DNA of 33,308 nt from Betaproteobacteria bacterium (GTDB taxonomy: Bacteria > Pseudomonadota > Gammaproteobacteria > Burkholderiales > JACQAP01): the NCBI GenBank assembly GCA_025351455.1, contig JANXVW010000347.1, forward strand, positions 1 through 33,308, given 5' to 3'. How positions within the stretch are numbered: the stretch's first letter is position 1; each line of letters opens with the position of its first letter. A program made the translations under genes and the position numbers. Below the pieces are notes generated by a model. The model was not told where the DNA came from, did not search any database, and saw only the letters and a list, made by a program, of their open reading frames with translations. Positions 1 through 12,924 of the stretch are shown here, one piece after another.

Positions 1-197
1 CGAAAATCGGTTTTAGACTTGCATGCGAGGAATCGTCGCGGCGACCTCCTCCTGATGCTGGCTGCTGGAAACCCGAACCGGTGACAGGAGCTGGTCGCTT
101 TTGTGCCCGGCTCGACCGTTGCTTTACAATCACCACCCTTAAACAAACCGCTCGACCGTTCTCAATTCCGTTACAACCACTCCTCGAGGCAGATTCC

Positions 198-1442
198 ATG
201 TATCAGCACATAAAAGTGCCGTCCACCGGCGAAAAAATCACAGTCAACAAGGATTTCTCGCTGAAAGTACCGGCCAATCCGATCATTCCTTTCATCGAGG
301 GCGACGGGACCGGCGTGGACATTACGCCAGTAATGCGCAAGGTCGTGGATTCGTCCGTCAATGTGGCCTATGGCGGCAAGCGCAAGATCGTCTGGATGGA
401 AATGTACGCCGGCGAGAAATCCTGCAAGGTCTACGGCGAGAACGTCTGGTTGCCGGACGAGACCCTTCTGGCCAGCAAGGAATTCGTGGTATCGATCAAG
501 GGCCCCCTCACAACGCCAGTTGGCGGCGGCATACGCTCGATCAACGTTGCATTGCGCCAAGAGCTGGACCTGTATGTCTGCTTGCGCCCGGTACGTTATT
601 TCAAGGGCGTGCCCAGCCCGCTCAAGCAGCCGGAAAAGACCGACATGGTGATTTTTCGCGAGAACTCGGAGGACATCTACGCCGGCATCGAATGGGCTGC
701 CGAGTCGGACAGTGCGCGCAAACTGATCGACTTCCTCATGAAGGAAATGGGCGTCAAGAAAATCCGCTTTCCGCACACGTCGGGGATCGGCATCAAGCCG
801 GTGTCGCGCGAAGGTACGGAACGTCTGGTTCGCAAGGCGATCCAGTATGCGATCGACAACAAGCGCCGCTCCGTGACCCTGGTGCACAAAGGCAACATCA
901 TGAAGTTCACCGAGGGTGCCTTCCGTGATTGGGGCTATGCGCTTGCCAAACGCGAGTTCGGCGCGGAGTTGATCGACGGCGGCCCATGGATGAAGCTGCC
1001 CGGCGGAATCATCATCAAGGATGTGATTGCCGACGCTTTCCTGCAGCAGATCCTGTTGCGTCCCGACGAGTACGACGTGATTGCAACTCTTAACCTGAAC
1101 GGCGATTACATCTCCGACGCCCTGGCCGCCCAGGTCGGCGGCATTGGCATCGCTCCCGGTGCGAATATGAGCGATTCCGTCGCGATGTTTGAGGCGACCC
1201 ACGGCACGGCGCCGAAGTACGCTGGCAAGGACTATGTCAATCCCGGTTCGCTGATCCTTTCGGCGGAGATGATGTTGCGCCACATGGGGTGGGTCGAAGC
1301 GGCGGACCTGATCGTCAAGGCGACGGAGGCGGCGATTCACGACAAAGTCGTTACCTATGATTTTGCCAGGTTGATGACCGGGGCGACCCAGGTTTCCTGC
1401 TCGGGGTTCGGCGACGCGATGATCGAACGCATGCGCGGCTGA
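198..1442 (+). CDS. icd: Isocitrate dehydrogenase (NADP-dependent)
   Basis: ORF 81-1442; likely start ATG at 198 ([14 protein letters not shown]...). Motifs [30 protein letters not shown] and [19 protein letters not shown] are typical of bacterial Icd. Confidence 0.97.
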   Translation: MYQHIKVPSTGEKITVNKDFSLKVPANPIIPFIEGDGTGVDITPVMRKVVDSSVNVAYGGKRKIVWMEMYAGEKSCKVYGENVWLPDETLLASKEFVVSIKGPLTTPVGGGIRSINVALRQELDLYVCLRPVRYFKGVPSPLKQPEKTDMVIFRENSEDIYAGIEWAAESDSARKLIDFLMKEMGVKKIRFPHTSGIGIKPVSREGTERLVRKAIQYAIDNKRRSVTLVHKGNIMKFTEGAFRDWGYALAKREFGAELIDGGPWMKLPGGIIIKDVIADAFLQQILLRPDEYDVIATLNLNGDYISDALAAQVGGIGIAPGANMSDSVAMFEATHGTAPKYAGKDYVNPGSLILSAEMMLRHMGWVEAADLIVKATEAAIHDKVVTYDFARLMTGATQVSCSGFGDAMIERMRG

Positions 1443-1453
1443 ACTGAAGAAAC

Positions 1454-1484
1454 AAAAAGCCCGCGACGGCGTCGCGGGCTTCGA
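1454..1484. terminator. Rho-independent terminator-like hairpin between icd and the convergent csp gene
   Basis: aaaaAGCCCGCGACggcGTCGCGGGCTtcg: 10-bp perfect stem. A-tract on the left, so it could serve the minus-strand csp gene; only a weak T-run on the right. Confidence 0.75.
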
Positions 1485-1524
1485 ATATTCTGAATCGACT
1501 TGCGGATCTGGATCCGCTACGGTG

Positions 1525-1728
1525 TCAGGCTGCCTGTATGTTGGATGCCTGCTTGCCTTTGGGTCCCTGGGTGACCTCGAAACTCACCTTCTGGCCTTCC
1601 TTCAGCGTTTTGAAGCCGTTCATCTGGATCGCCGAAAAATGTGCAAACAGATCTTCGCTGCCGTCATCGGGCGTGATGAAACCATAGCCCTTTGCATCGT
1701 TGAACCACTTAACGGTACCGATTGCCAT
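1525..1728 (-). CDS. Cold-shock protein (CspA/CspD family)
   Basis: 67 aa, [34 protein letters not shown]...; RNP1/RNP2-like motifs KGYGFI and DLFAHF. Divergent from clpS, as cspD is in E. coli. Confidence 0.97.
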   Translation of the reverse strand: MAIGTVKWFNDAKGYGFITPDDGSEDLFAHFSAIQMNGFKTLKEGQKVSFEVTQGPKGKQASNIQAA

Positions 1729-2020
1729 ACATCCCTTCCCCTGAAGTAAAACGCGGGCCGGACACCCGCCGATCGTTTGAGTTTCAAGTCCGCGTTATCG
1801 GCAAAACCGGTGCTGCGCTATCCTTGAAGCCAAACACCAGTTTGCTTTGTAGGTTATTTATTTTGGGAAGTCAAGTATGCCAAAACCGCGCAAGCGATTG
1901 TTGCAATGCAGTTTTAATCACTTCGCCGCGTCTCTTGGCAGGCACGCATTCTGCGCTTGTATTTTCCCCGTTTATCCGCAAAATTAGGTCTAAGTGAAAG
2001 CAGCGGAGCGAGACGAAGGC

Positions 2021-2325
2021 ATGGCAGCGGGAAATCGTGACAGCACGCTCCTGGAAGCCGAAAAAAGCAAGGTCAAACAGCCTCCGCTGTTCAAGGTCAT
2101 GCTGCTCAACGACGATTACACGCCCATGGACTTTGTCGTCGCAGTTCTGCAGACTTTCTTCTCGATGACCAGGGAACAGGCGACCCAGGTAATGCTCAAG
2201 GTTCACAGGGAAGGCATGGGCGTCTGCGGCGTGTATCCTAGGGACGTTGCGGCGACCAAAGTGGAACAGGTCATCGCATTTTCGAAACAGCATCAACATC
2301 CGCTTCAGTGCGTGATGGAGGAAAC

Positions 2326-2329
<4 letters not shown>
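2021..2329 (+). CDS. clpS: ATP-dependent Clp protease adaptor ClpS
   Basis: [25 protein letters not shown]...[12 protein letters not shown]-type ClpS core; immediately upstream of clpA. Likely start ATG at 2021. Confidence 0.96.
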
Positions 2330-4614
<2,285 letters not shown>

Positions 4615-4628
4615 ACTGCGCGGACAAG

Positions 4629-4662
4629 AAAAAGGCCGGACCACGGTGGTCCGGCCTTTTTT
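4629..4662 (+). terminator. Rho-independent terminator after clpA (possibly bidirectional)
   Basis: AAAAGGCCGGACCACGGTGGTCCGGCCTTTTTT: long perfect stem with T-tract and flanking A-tract. Confidence 0.92.
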
Positions 4663-4679
4663 ATTTGCAGTTCGCGCAA

Positions 4680-5519
4680 TCAGCTCGCGCGCGGCCGCGA
4701 AGGATCGGCGATCCACTCACTCCAGGAACCTGGGTAGAGCCGGCCTCCCGTCAGGCCGGCGATCTCCATTGCCAGCAGGTTGTGGCAGGCGGTCACGCCG
4801 GAACCGCATTGGCTCACGATTTTCTGTGGCGTTGCATTTCCGACGAATGGTTTGAAGTCCTCGCGCAACTGCGCCGGTGACTTGAAGAATCCTTGCGGTG
4901 TCAGGTTGTCCTTGAAGAAGCGGTTGCGCGCTCCTGGAATGTGGCCGCCCACCGGATCGATGGTTTCGTTGCGGCCGTGGAAGCGATCGTTGGCGCGCGC
5001 ATCGATCAGCACCATGTCGGGCGACTGCAGGTGTTCCTTAACGTATTGCGCATCCACCGGTGATTGCGCGATCGCCACAGTAAAATTCGCGGCCATTGGC
5101 GCGCGCACTTCAGTGGAGACCGCCTGTCCTGCAGCGAGCCAGGCCTGCCAGCCGCCATCGAGCACGGCCGCGTTTCGAAGTCCCGCCCAGCGCAACATCC
5201 ACCACAGGCGCGAAGCGTAGACGCCGCCGGCGTTGTCATAGCCGACCACCTGCTTGTCGTTGGACACGCCCATGCGCGCGAGCCAAGCGGCGAAAATTTT
5301 CGGATCGGGCAGGGGATGGCGCCCGTTGCGTCCCGTCAGCGGCGCGGCCAGGTCGCGATCGAGATGCGCGAACAAGGCGCTGGGAATGTGGGATTGCGCG
5401 TAGGCTTTGCTGCCGAATTCGGGATTGGCCAGGTCATGGCGGCAGTCGAATATCACGAATGCCGGATCGTCGAGGTGCTGCGCCAGCTCGGCGACGGAAA
5501 TCAGCGTGGTGTGGCTCAT
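4680..5519 (-). CDS. sseA: Sulfurtransferase, 3-mercaptopyruvate/thiosulfate type (two rhodanese domains)
   Basis: 279 aa; FDCRHDLANPEFGSKAYAQSHIPSALFAHLDRDL and active-site loop QCGSGVTACHN (CGSGVT). Confidence 0.92.
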   Translation of the reverse strand: MSHTTLISVAELAQHLDDPAFVIFDCRHDLANPEFGSKAYAQSHIPSALFAHLDRDLAAPLTGRNGRHPLPDPKIFAAWLARMGVSNDKQVVGYDNAGGVYASRLWWMLRWAGLRNAAVLDGGWQAWLAAGQAVSTEVRAPMAANFTVAIAQSPVDAQYVKEHLQSPDMVLIDARANDRFHGRNETIDPVGGHIPGARNRFFKDNLTPQGFFKSPAQLREDFKPFVGNATPQKIVSQCGSGVTACHNLLAMEIAGLTGGRLYPGSWSEWIADPSRPRAS

Positions 5520-5562
5520 TGGAATATTTGCCGCCAGAAACGGGTGTTTTCGATTCGGCCGC

Positions 5563-6666
5563 TTATAGACGCGACTGGATGCGCGCGCGCACGAATTCGT
5601 GGAAATGGATCATGCCGTCTTCCATTGGCGACTGGTACGGGCCGAATTCGTTGAGACCTTGCCGATAAAGCGCGCGCCGGCCCTCGGTCATGCGCACGCA
5701 GATTTCTTCATCTTCTTTCGCCGTCTCGACATAAGCCTGCTGCTCGGCCTCGACGAATTCGCGTTCGAACAGCACGATGTCTTCGGGGTAGTAAAACTCG
5801 ACGATGTTGGTACAGTGTTCCGGATCCTTCGGCAGGATGGTGCTGACAACCAACACGTTCGGATACCACTCGACCATTACGTTCGGGTAGTACGTCAGCC
5901 AGATCGCACCCTGTTTCGGCATCTCGCCGTTGTTGTAGCGCAGGACGGCCTCATGCCATTTCTCATAGGCGGCAGTGCCGGGCTTGCCGAGTGCCTGGTT
6001 GAGGCCGACGGTTTGCACGCTGTACCAGTCGCCGAATTCCCACTTGAGGTCATCCGCATTGACGAACTGGCCGAGTCCCGGATGGAAGGGGCCGACGTGG
6101 TAGTCCTCGAGATAGACTTCGATGAACGTCTTCCAGTTGACCGGGTACTCATGGGTCATCACGCGGTCAAGCATGTAGCCGGAAAAGTCGAGATCGGCGA
6201 GAACCCCCAGGCTGGCGAGGTCGCTCCTTGGGTTGCGCGGCCCGGCGAACTGCAGGCCATTCCATTCCTTCAACGCAGTTTTGCCCAGATCCAGACAGGG
6301 ATTGCCCGGGAAGTGCGGAGCGCCGAGCAACTTGCCGGACAGGTCGTAAGTCCAGCGATGCAACGGGCAGACGATGTTCTGCGTGTTGCCACGGCCCTTC
6401 AACATGATCGACTGGCGGTGGCGGCAAACGTTCGAAATCAACTCCACGCCGCTCTGGTTGCGCACCAGCACCTTGGCGTCATGCATCCAGTCGAGTGTGC
6501 GGTAGTCCCCCACTTCGGGAACCATGAGTTCGTGGCCCACGTAGCCCGGCCCGTTCGCGAACAGTAATTTCTGTTCGATTTCGGCAATGCGCGGGTCGAA
6601 ATACCAATCGATTGGCAGCTGGACCGGGGTGCGGGTCAGGGCGGAAACATTAGCCAGGTCGGTCAT
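5563..6666 (-). CDS. Rieske 2Fe-2S aromatic ring-hydroxylating oxygenase, alpha subunit
   Basis: Rieske motif CRHRQS...CPLHRW; mononuclear iron-site-like EDYHVGPFHPGL. Likely start MTDLANVS at 6666 rather than the ORF-track start at 6798. Confidence 0.9.
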   Translation of the reverse strand: MTDLANVSALTRTPVQLPIDWYFDPRIAEIEQKLLFANGPGYVGHELMVPEVGDYRTLDWMHDAKVLVRNQSGVELISNVCRHRQSIMLKGRGNTQNIVCPLHRWTYDLSGKLLGAPHFPGNPCLDLGKTALKEWNGLQFAGPRNPRSDLASLGVLADLDFSGYMLDRVMTHEYPVNWKTFIEVYLEDYHVGPFHPGLGQFVNADDLKWEFGDWYSVQTVGLNQALGKPGTAAYEKWHEAVLRYNNGEMPKQGAIWLTYYPNVMVEWYPNVLVVSTILPKDPEHCTNIVEFYYPEDIVLFEREFVEAEQQAYVETAKEDEEICVRMTEGRRALYRQGLNEFGPYQSPMEDGMIHFHEFVRARIQSRL

Positions 6667-6900
6667 AACCAGATGTCCCGTGAAGCGGAAAAAATAAAAA
6701 AACCGCCCCCGGCATAATGCACAAAATGGGGCGGAATTCCGAAGGCGATTCTCCCTTAAAACCCTACCCAACGCAACGTTTTCAGGGATAAAGCTCATTC
6801 ATATTCGCAACGTCCGCACATCGTTCGTTGACCGGGGTTCCGCGGATGGGCTATTTTTACGATCTTTCCCGACAAGCCGCGCTTCCCACAGCCGTCGCCC

Positions 6901-7146
6901 GTGACCAAATCCAAATCCAAATCCCAAGTCCCGCTATCCTTCGAAGCCGCGCTGGCTGAAATCGAGAACATTGTGGCCGCGATGGAAGCGGGGCACACAC
7001 CGCTCGAGCAATCCCTGACGGCATACAAGCGTGGCGCCGAACTGCTGCAGTATTGCCAGGCGCGACTCCAGGAGGCACAGCAGCAGGTCAAGATCCTCGA
7101 GGCCGGCACACTCAAGAATTTCGACGGTGACGACAGCACCGACTGA
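6901..7146 (+). CDS. xseB: Exodeoxyribonuclease VII small subunit
   Basis: GTG start; PLSFEAALAEIENIVAAMEAGHTPLEQSLTAYKRGAELLQYCQARLQEAQQQVKIL is a canonical XseB; upstream of ispA-dxs. Confidence 0.95.
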   Translation: MTKSKSKSQVPLSFEAALAEIENIVAAMEAGHTPLEQSLTAYKRGAELLQYCQARLQEAQQQVKILEAGTLKNFDGDDSTD

Positions 7147-8029
7147 TTTCCAGAGCTGGATGCTGAGCCGACAGGACCGCATCGAGAAGGCCCTGCATGC
7201 CATGCTGCCTGCGCCCGAGATTGCGCCACGGCGCCTGCATTCCGCCATGCGTTACGCCGTGCTCGGCGGCGGCAAGCGGGTGCGGCCACTTCTGGCCTAT
7301 GGTGCGGGCGAACTCGCGTCCGCGATTCCGGAGCGAATCGATTTCGTGGCGGCCGCCGTCGAGATGATCCACGCCTATTCACTGGTGCACGATGACATGC
7401 CAGAAATGGACGACGATGTCCTGCGCAGGGGCAGGCCGACCGTACACGTTGAATTCGACGAGGCCACTGCGCTTCTCGTCGGTGACAGCCTGCAGAGTCT
7501 GGCTTTTCAGATGCTGTCCGGGCACCGGCTGGCAGACGACCCGCGTCGGCAGGTGGAAATGATCGAAATGCTGGCGCGGGCCAGCGGGTCGCGCGGCATG
7601 GCCGGCGGACAGGCCATCGACCTGGAGTCAACTGCCAAGATGCTGACGGTCCCCGAACTGGAGTTCATGCATATCCACAAGACCGGCGCCCTGATTCGCG
7701 CTTCCGTGGCGCTGGGTGCCCGCTGCGGCGATGCGTTGACCGATGCGCAACTCGATCAGCTTGACCATTTCAGCAAGTTCATTGGCCTGGCTTTCCAGGT
7801 GGTGGATGATGTGCTCGATGCGGATTCGAGCACCGCGACGCTGGGCAAGACGGCGGGCAAGGATGCCAGCAACAACAAACCGACTTATGTAAGCGTACTG
7901 GGACTCGAACGGGCGCGTGCACTGGCGGAAGACCTGCGCGACGACGCTTTGCGCGCGCTGGATTGCCTGCCGGATAAAGGCGGCCATCTTCGACAGCTTG
8001 CCGATTTCATCGTGCTCCGGAAATTCTGA
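7127..8029 (+). CDS. ispA: Polyprenyl synthetase (farnesyl/geranyl diphosphate synthase)
   Basis: Aspartate-rich motifs [12 protein letters not shown] and [11 protein letters not shown]; probable GTG start at 7127 overlapping xseB (alternative ATG at 7160). Confidence 0.95.
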   Translation: MTTAPTDFQSWMLSRQDRIEKALHAMLPAPEIAPRRLHSAMRYAVLGGGKRVRPLLAYGAGELASAIPERIDFVAAAVEMIHAYSLVHDDMPEMDDDVLRRGRPTVHVEFDEATALLVGDSLQSLAFQMLSGHRLADDPRRQVEMIEMLARASGSRGMAGGQAIDLESTAKMLTVPELEFMHIHKTGALIRASVALGARCGDALTDAQLDQLDHFSKFIGLAFQVVDDVLDADSSTATLGKTAGKDASNNKPTYVSVLGLERARALAEDLRDDALRALDCLPDKGGHLRQLADFIVLRKF

Positions 8030-8073
8030 TTACTCAATACAAACCAACCCAGGCCGCGCCCGGTCCAACCTAC

Positions 8074-9915
8074 ATGTACGAATTGCTGAACACCATCCAG
8101 TCCCCCGCCGACCTGCGCGCGCTCGAGCGCAAGCAATTGCAGGAGGTCTCACGTCAGCTGCGCGAATTCCTCATCGAATCGGTCGCGCTCACCGGCGGAC
8201 ATCTGTCCTCCAACCTGGGCACGGTTGAACTCACGGTCGCGCTGCACTACGTGTTCAACACACCGGATGATCGCCTGGTGTGGGACGTGGGACACCAGAC
8301 CTATGCGCACAAGATCCTGACCGGTCGGCGCGAGCGCATGTCGACACTGCGCCAGCAAGGCGGTGTCGCCGGCTTCCCGCGCCGCGTGGAAAGCGAGTTC
8401 GACACCTTCGGCACGGCGCATTCGAGTACGTCGATCAGCGCGGCGCTGGGCATGGCGGTAGCCGCGCACATGAAGGGCGACGATCGCCGCGTGGTGGCCA
8501 TCATCGGCGACGGCGCCATGACCGCCGGCATGGCTTTCGAGGCGTTGAACAACGCCGGTGCGATGGATACCAACCTCCTTGTCGTGCTAAACGACAATGA
8601 CATGTCGATCTCGGAAAACGTCGGGGCGCTGAACAACTATCTCGCGCGTTTGATCTCGGGACGTTTTTATACGGCGGCATGGAAGACCGGCGAGAAAGTA
8701 CTGAAGGCGGTGCCGCCGGTGCTCGAGCTCGCCAAGCGCGCCGAGGAACACGTCAAGGGCATGGTCACGCCCGGCACACTGTTCGAGGAATTCGGTTTTA
8801 ACTACATCGGGCCGATCGACGGCCACAACATCGATGCGCTGGTGTCGACACTGACCAATCTGAGGAAACTGGAAGGTCCGCAATTCCTGCACGTGGTCAC
8901 GCGCAAGGGCAAAGGCTATGAAAAGGCCGAAGGCGACCCCATCCTGTATCACGGCGTCACGAAATTCGATCCCGGCGCGGGCATAATCGCGAAGCCGCCA
9001 GGCAAGCCGACTTACACCCAGGTCTTCGGCGACTGGCTGTGCGACATGGCGGCCCTGGATACGCGCCTGATCGGCATCACCCCGGCTATGCGCGAAGGGT
9101 CGGGCATGGTGCGTTTTTCACAGGAATATCCGGATCGGTATTTCGATGTTGGCATCGCCGAGCAGCATTCGCTGACATTTGCGGCGGGCCTGGCCTGCGA
9201 AGGAGCCAAGCCGGTCGTCGCGATCTATTCGACCTTCCTGCAGCGCGCTTACGACCAGCTTATTCACGACATCTGCATTCAGAACCTGCCAGTGCTGTTC
9301 GGCATTGACCGCGCCGGCCTGGTGGGCGCCGACGGCCCGACCCACGCGGGCAGCTTCGACCTGACTTATCTGCGCTGCCTGCCGAACATGATCGTCATGG
9401 CGCCGGCGGACGAGAACGAATGCCGGCAGATGCTCTGTACCGGGTTCCAGCTCGATGCGCCGGTTGCCGTGCGTTACCCGCGCGGCAGCGGGCCTGGAGT
9501 GGCCATCCAGAAAGACATGGCGGTTATGCCCCTGGGAAAGGGCGAGATACGGCGCCGGGGCAGCAAGGTGGCGATCCTGTCGTTCGGTGCGTTGCTCCAT
9601 TCCTGTCTGGAGGCTGGCGAAAAGCTGGGCGCCACGGTGGCGAACATGCGTTTTGTCAAACCCCTCGACGAAGAGCTGATCCGGGAACTTGCCCGCGACC
9701 ACGAGCACCTGGTAACCGTGGAAGAGAACACCATCCTGGGCGGTGCCGGCAGTGGCGTTCTGGAGGTCCTGGAGAAACAGGGGCTGCACAGACCGACCCT
9801 GCAACTCGGGTTGCCTGACCGGTTCATCGACCATGGCGATCCGGCAAAACTGCTGAAGGACTGCGGGCTGGATGCCGAGGGGCTCCGTCTATCCATTGTG
9901 CAATTTATTAGCTGA
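8074..9915 (+). CDS. dxs: 1-deoxy-D-xylulose-5-phosphate synthase
   Basis: 613 aa; [62 protein letters not shown] and [17 protein letters not shown] are typical Dxs. Confidence 0.97.
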   Translation: MYELLNTIQSPADLRALERKQLQEVSRQLREFLIESVALTGGHLSSNLGTVELTVALHYVFNTPDDRLVWDVGHQTYAHKILTGRRERMSTLRQQGGVAGFPRRVESEFDTFGTAHSSTSISAALGMAVAAHMKGDDRRVVAIIGDGAMTAGMAFEALNNAGAMDTNLLVVLNDNDMSISENVGALNNYLARLISGRFYTAAWKTGEKVLKAVPPVLELAKRAEEHVKGMVTPGTLFEEFGFNYIGPIDGHNIDALVSTLTNLRKLEGPQFLHVVTRKGKGYEKAEGDPILYHGVTKFDPGAGIIAKPPGKPTYTQVFGDWLCDMAALDTRLIGITPAMREGSGMVRFSQEYPDRYFDVGIAEQHSLTFAAGLACEGAKPVVAIYSTFLQRAYDQLIHDICIQNLPVLFGIDRAGLVGADGPTHAGSFDLTYLRCLPNMIVMAPADENECRQMLCTGFQLDAPVAVRYPRGSGPGVAIQKDMAVMPLGKGEIRRRGSKVAILSFGALLHSCLEAGEKLGATVANMRFVKPLDEELIRELARDHEHLVTVEENTILGGAGSGVLEVLEKQGLHRPTLQLGLPDRFIDHGDPAKLLKDCGLDAEGLRLSIVQFIS

Positions 9916-9919
9916 CTAG

Positions 9920-9948
9920 TTTACTCGGGTATTCGCGGCGGCTATAAT
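9920..9948 (+). promoter_or_regulatory. Candidate sigma70-type promoter for folE2
   Basis: TTTACT (9920-9925), 17-nt spacer, TATAAT (9943-9948), 36 nt upstream of the folE2 ATG. Confidence 0.65.
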
Positions 9949-9984
9949 CGTCTCAACTTACCTCGCTCCAGAGGAGCACTGTTT

Positions 9985-10788
9985 ATGAATTCTCCGGATA
10001 GCTTCGCTATTCCAGACGTGCAGGGCTCGGCGGATACGCGCCGGCTTGCCATCGACAAGGTCGGCATCAAGGCCATTCGCCACCCGGTCCGCGTGGCGGA
10101 TCGCGACGGCGGCGTCCAGCACACCATTGCAACGTTCAACATGTACGTGGGGTTGCCGCACAATTTCAAGGGCACCCACATGTCGCGCTTCGTGGAGATC
10201 CTGAATTCCCACGAACGCGAGATCTCGGTCGAATCCTTCGAGACGATGCTGCGCGACATGGTCAAACGCCTCGAAGCCGAAGTCGGCCGTATCGAAATGA
10301 CTTTTCCGTATTTCATCAACAAGGCCGCCCCGGTTTCCGGCGTAAAAAGCCTGATGGACTACGAAATCACGTTTACCGGGGAAATTTCGAAAGAGGGCTA
10401 CTCGTTTTCGATGAAAGTCGTGGTGCCGGTGACCAGCCTGTGCCCGTGTTCGAAACGCATCTCCGAGTATGGCGCGCACAACCAGCGCTCGCACGTTACG
10501 ATCACCGCACGCACGAACACCCATGTCTGGATCGAAGAACTGGTGCGTGTTGCCGAGCAGGAAGCTTCCTGCGAGCTGTACGGCCTTCTGAAACGCCCGG
10601 ATGAGAAATACGTCACCGAGCGCGCTTACGATAATCCGAAGTTCGTGGAAGACCTGGTGCGTGATGTTGCCACGACGCTGAACCAGGACAAGCGCATCGA
10701 CAGTTACGTGGTGGAATCGGAGAACTTCGAATCCATCCACAACCATTCTGCTTACGCGTTGATTGAGAAGAACTCGAAAGCAGGTTAG
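9985..10788 (+). CDS. folE2: GTP cyclohydrolase IB (FolE2 family, COG1469)
   Basis: [34 protein letters not shown] and [29 protein letters not shown], including the family CPCSK motif. Confidence 0.94.
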   Translation: MNSPDSFAIPDVQGSADTRRLAIDKVGIKAIRHPVRVADRDGGVQHTIATFNMYVGLPHNFKGTHMSRFVEILNSHEREISVESFETMLRDMVKRLEAEVGRIEMTFPYFINKAAPVSGVKSLMDYEITFTGEISKEGYSFSMKVVVPVTSLCPCSKRISEYGAHNQRSHVTITARTNTHVWIEELVRVAEQEASCELYGLLKRPDEKYVTERAYDNPKFVEDLVRDVATTLNQDKRIDSYVVESENFESIHNHSAYALIEKNSKAG

Positions 10789-10810
10789 GCGCGGGTTCCG
10801 GTGGAAACTG

Positions 10811-10837
10811 AAAGGGCCGCATTGCGGCCCTTTTTTT
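10811..10837 (+). terminator. Rho-independent terminator after folE2
   Basis: AAAGGGCCGCattGCGGCCCTTTTTTT: stem plus T7 tract. Confidence 0.93.
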
Positions 10838-10851
10838 GCGTCGCGGCCGGA

Positions 10852-11793
10852 TCAAACCGCCGGCCGGGCGCGGTACCAGTGGAGTGTGCGCCGTATCGAC
10901 TCATCCAGCGGCGTTGGCCGCGTGCCGAAGGTCGCTTCGAACCGGCTCGAATCCATGACAAAATCGCGTTCGAACTGGTAGAGCATTTCGCGCAATTCCC
11001 CGATGTTTTCGTCAAACCGCCCCATCAATGAAATGACGAAACGCGGGGCGGCGCTCATCTTCGCGGGTTTGCCGAGTTCGCCGTAGACTGTTTCCACGAA
11101 GCTGCGCGTCGAAGTCGCCGGGACGCTCGGCACATGCCAGGCCTTGCCCAACGCTTCGTCGTGCTCGCCCAGCGTAACCAGCGCCTTGCCGAAATTGTCG
11201 ATGAACGTGAAGGTATGCCGCCGGTCGCAATCCCCGATCACTTGCGCGGATTTTCCCGCCAGGGCGCGACCAAATACGCGGCTTCCCATCATGGCCGCGT
11301 CGGTGGCGAAAGGCCCGAAAAAATCCGAACCGCGTCCGATCGCGACACGCAGCTTGCCGGTGTTGTGCACGTTCATCAGCGATTGCGCGATGCCGGCGCG
11401 AATGCGGCCTTTCTTTGTCACGGCGATCAGCGGAAGATCCTCGGTCATCGGCCCGTCCACCGCGCCGTAAGCGTAGAGATTGTCGGCATAGACCAGCTTC
11501 GCGCCCGCGGACGACGCGCCCGCGACGATGCCCGCGGCAATCGACGGGAATTGCGTCCAGCGCGCATAGGGCAGGCCGATGCAGTGATAGACCACGGCCG
11601 CGCCTTCGCAGGCTTCGCGCGATTGCGCCGGGTCGGAGGCATCGATGCCGCCGACTTCCGTTTGCAGATCCTTGTCGAACCTGACCCGGCTGGACCGGTT
11701 GACCATGCGCACGTGCTTGCCGCGGCTGCGCAGTTCGCGCATGACCGCCAGTCCGAGCGGACCGGTGCCGAACACCACATGTAGTTCGCTCAC
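10852..11793 (-). CDS. NAD-dependent epimerase/dehydratase (extended SDR-like)
   Basis: VSELHVVFGTGPLGLAVMRELRSRGKHVRMVNRS: GxGxxG-type N-terminus. GTG start at 11793 overlaps the upstream stop (GTGA). The ORF-track start at 12024 adds spurious sequence. Confidence 0.8.
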   Translation of the reverse strand: MSELHVVFGTGPLGLAVMRELRSRGKHVRMVNRSSRVRFDKDLQTEVGGIDASDPAQSREACEGAAVVYHCIGLPYARWTQFPSIAAGIVAGASSAGAKLVYADNLYAYGAVDGPMTEDLPLIAVTKKGRIRAGIAQSLMNVHNTGKLRVAIGRGSDFFGPFATDAAMMGSRVFGRALAGKSAQVIGDCDRRHTFTFIDNFGKALVTLGEHDEALGKAWHVPSVPATSTRSFVETVYGELGKPAKMSAAPRFVISLMGRFDENIGELREMLYQFERDFVMDSSRFEATFGTRPTPLDESIRRTLHWYRARPAV

Positions 11794-12788
11794 AATGCGC
11801 GGATGGCGACCAGGTTGTCTTCTTCCCGCGCGGCCCCGAGCGGATTGCGCAGCGGGCGTCCGAACGGGGCTGCCTGGATCTCGAACACGTCCCCGACTTT
11901 GGTCTCGATCTTCTTCGTAAAGCTGCCGGTGGCGGCGCCGAAGAAATGCACATGCACGTCGCCGGGCTGGCGAAAGTCGCGATACTTGAAATGATGATGC
12001 TCGAGGTTGCCGATCGAGTGGCACATGTTATCTTCGCCGGAGAGCCAGTCTTCCGCCCAGATCTCCTTGCCGTCGCGCACCAGGCGCGCGCGTCCGGTTA
12101 CCGAGGCGGGCAACCCGCCGGTGAGCAGTTCCGGCCCGAACGAGCACTGGCGCAGCTTCGAATGCGCGAGGTAGAGATAATTCTGGCGCTCCATGACATG
12201 GTCGGCATACTCGTTGCCGAGCGCGAAGCCGACGCGCAGCACTTCGCCGCGATCGCCGATGACGTACAGGCCGACGATTTCCACTTCCTCACCGCCGTCG
12301 AGCGCATAGGCCGGCAGTTCGAGTTCTTTTTCCGGCGCAATCACGCAACGACCGTCGCCCTTGTAGAACCACTCCGGTGGGGTGCCGATTTTTCCGGCCA
12401 CCGGCTTGCCGCCTTCCACGCCCCACTTGAACATCTTCATCGAATCGGTCAGTTCCGATTCTTCCTTTTGCAGCTTCACATGCATGGAGTCGCGCGCGGC
12501 GGCGCTTCCGAGATGCGACAGCCCGGTGCCAGTAATCAGGCAGCGGTAAACGTCGGGATGGTCGAGCGGCGGCAACAGCCGTTTCTCGTCGATGACCTCG
12601 TCGTAGCTGACCGTTTCCGTGCCGATCCTGCTTCTGGTCAGGGCTTCAAGCGACGAATTGGTGCGCGCCGCGGCGAGCGCGAGATCGTAAGTGCAGTCAA
12701 CGCCCGCGAGCACACGCAGGGTTTTTCCATCGTCGGACGCGGCGACGCGGCGGGCGCCGGAACGGTCCGTAAATTGAACGAGCCTCAA
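11790..12788 (-). CDS. Fumarylacetoacetate hydrolase-fold family protein (AraD1-like)
   Basis: 332 aa; LITGTGLSHLGSAAARDSMH, GKIGTPPEWFYKGDG, EEVEIVGLYVIGDRGEVLRVGFALGNEYADHVMERQNYLYLAHSKLRQCSFGPE resembles FAH-fold AraD1-type proteins. Confidence 0.8.
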   Translation of the reverse strand: MRLVQFTDRSGARRVAASDDGKTLRVLAGVDCTYDLALAAARTNSSLEALTRSRIGTETVSYDEVIDEKRLLPPLDHPDVYRCLITGTGLSHLGSAAARDSMHVKLQKEESELTDSMKMFKWGVEGGKPVAGKIGTPPEWFYKGDGRCVIAPEKELELPAYALDGGEEVEIVGLYVIGDRGEVLRVGFALGNEYADHVMERQNYLYLAHSKLRQCSFGPELLTGGLPASVTGRARLVRDGKEIWAEDWLSGEDNMCHSIGNLEHHHFKYRDFRQPGDVHVHFFGAATGSFTKKIETKVGDVFEIQAAPFGRPLRNPLGAAREEDNLVAIRAL

Positions 12789-12924
12789 GATGCCTCCCTC
12801 TTTTAGGTTTTATGGGCCGTATTCCAGCGCCGGATAAGGGAATGTTACGACGAAATTGGCGGGGCCGGCGCGGCGTTGTGCAGGCGGGATCGGCGACCTA
12901 TACTGCGCCGATCGAGGAGAGACC

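Noticed and set aside
171-1340. 389-aa minus-strand ORF antisense to icd
   Set aside because: Mirror of a strongly coding frame in GC-rich DNA; no recognisable protein motifs; icd on the plus strand is certain.
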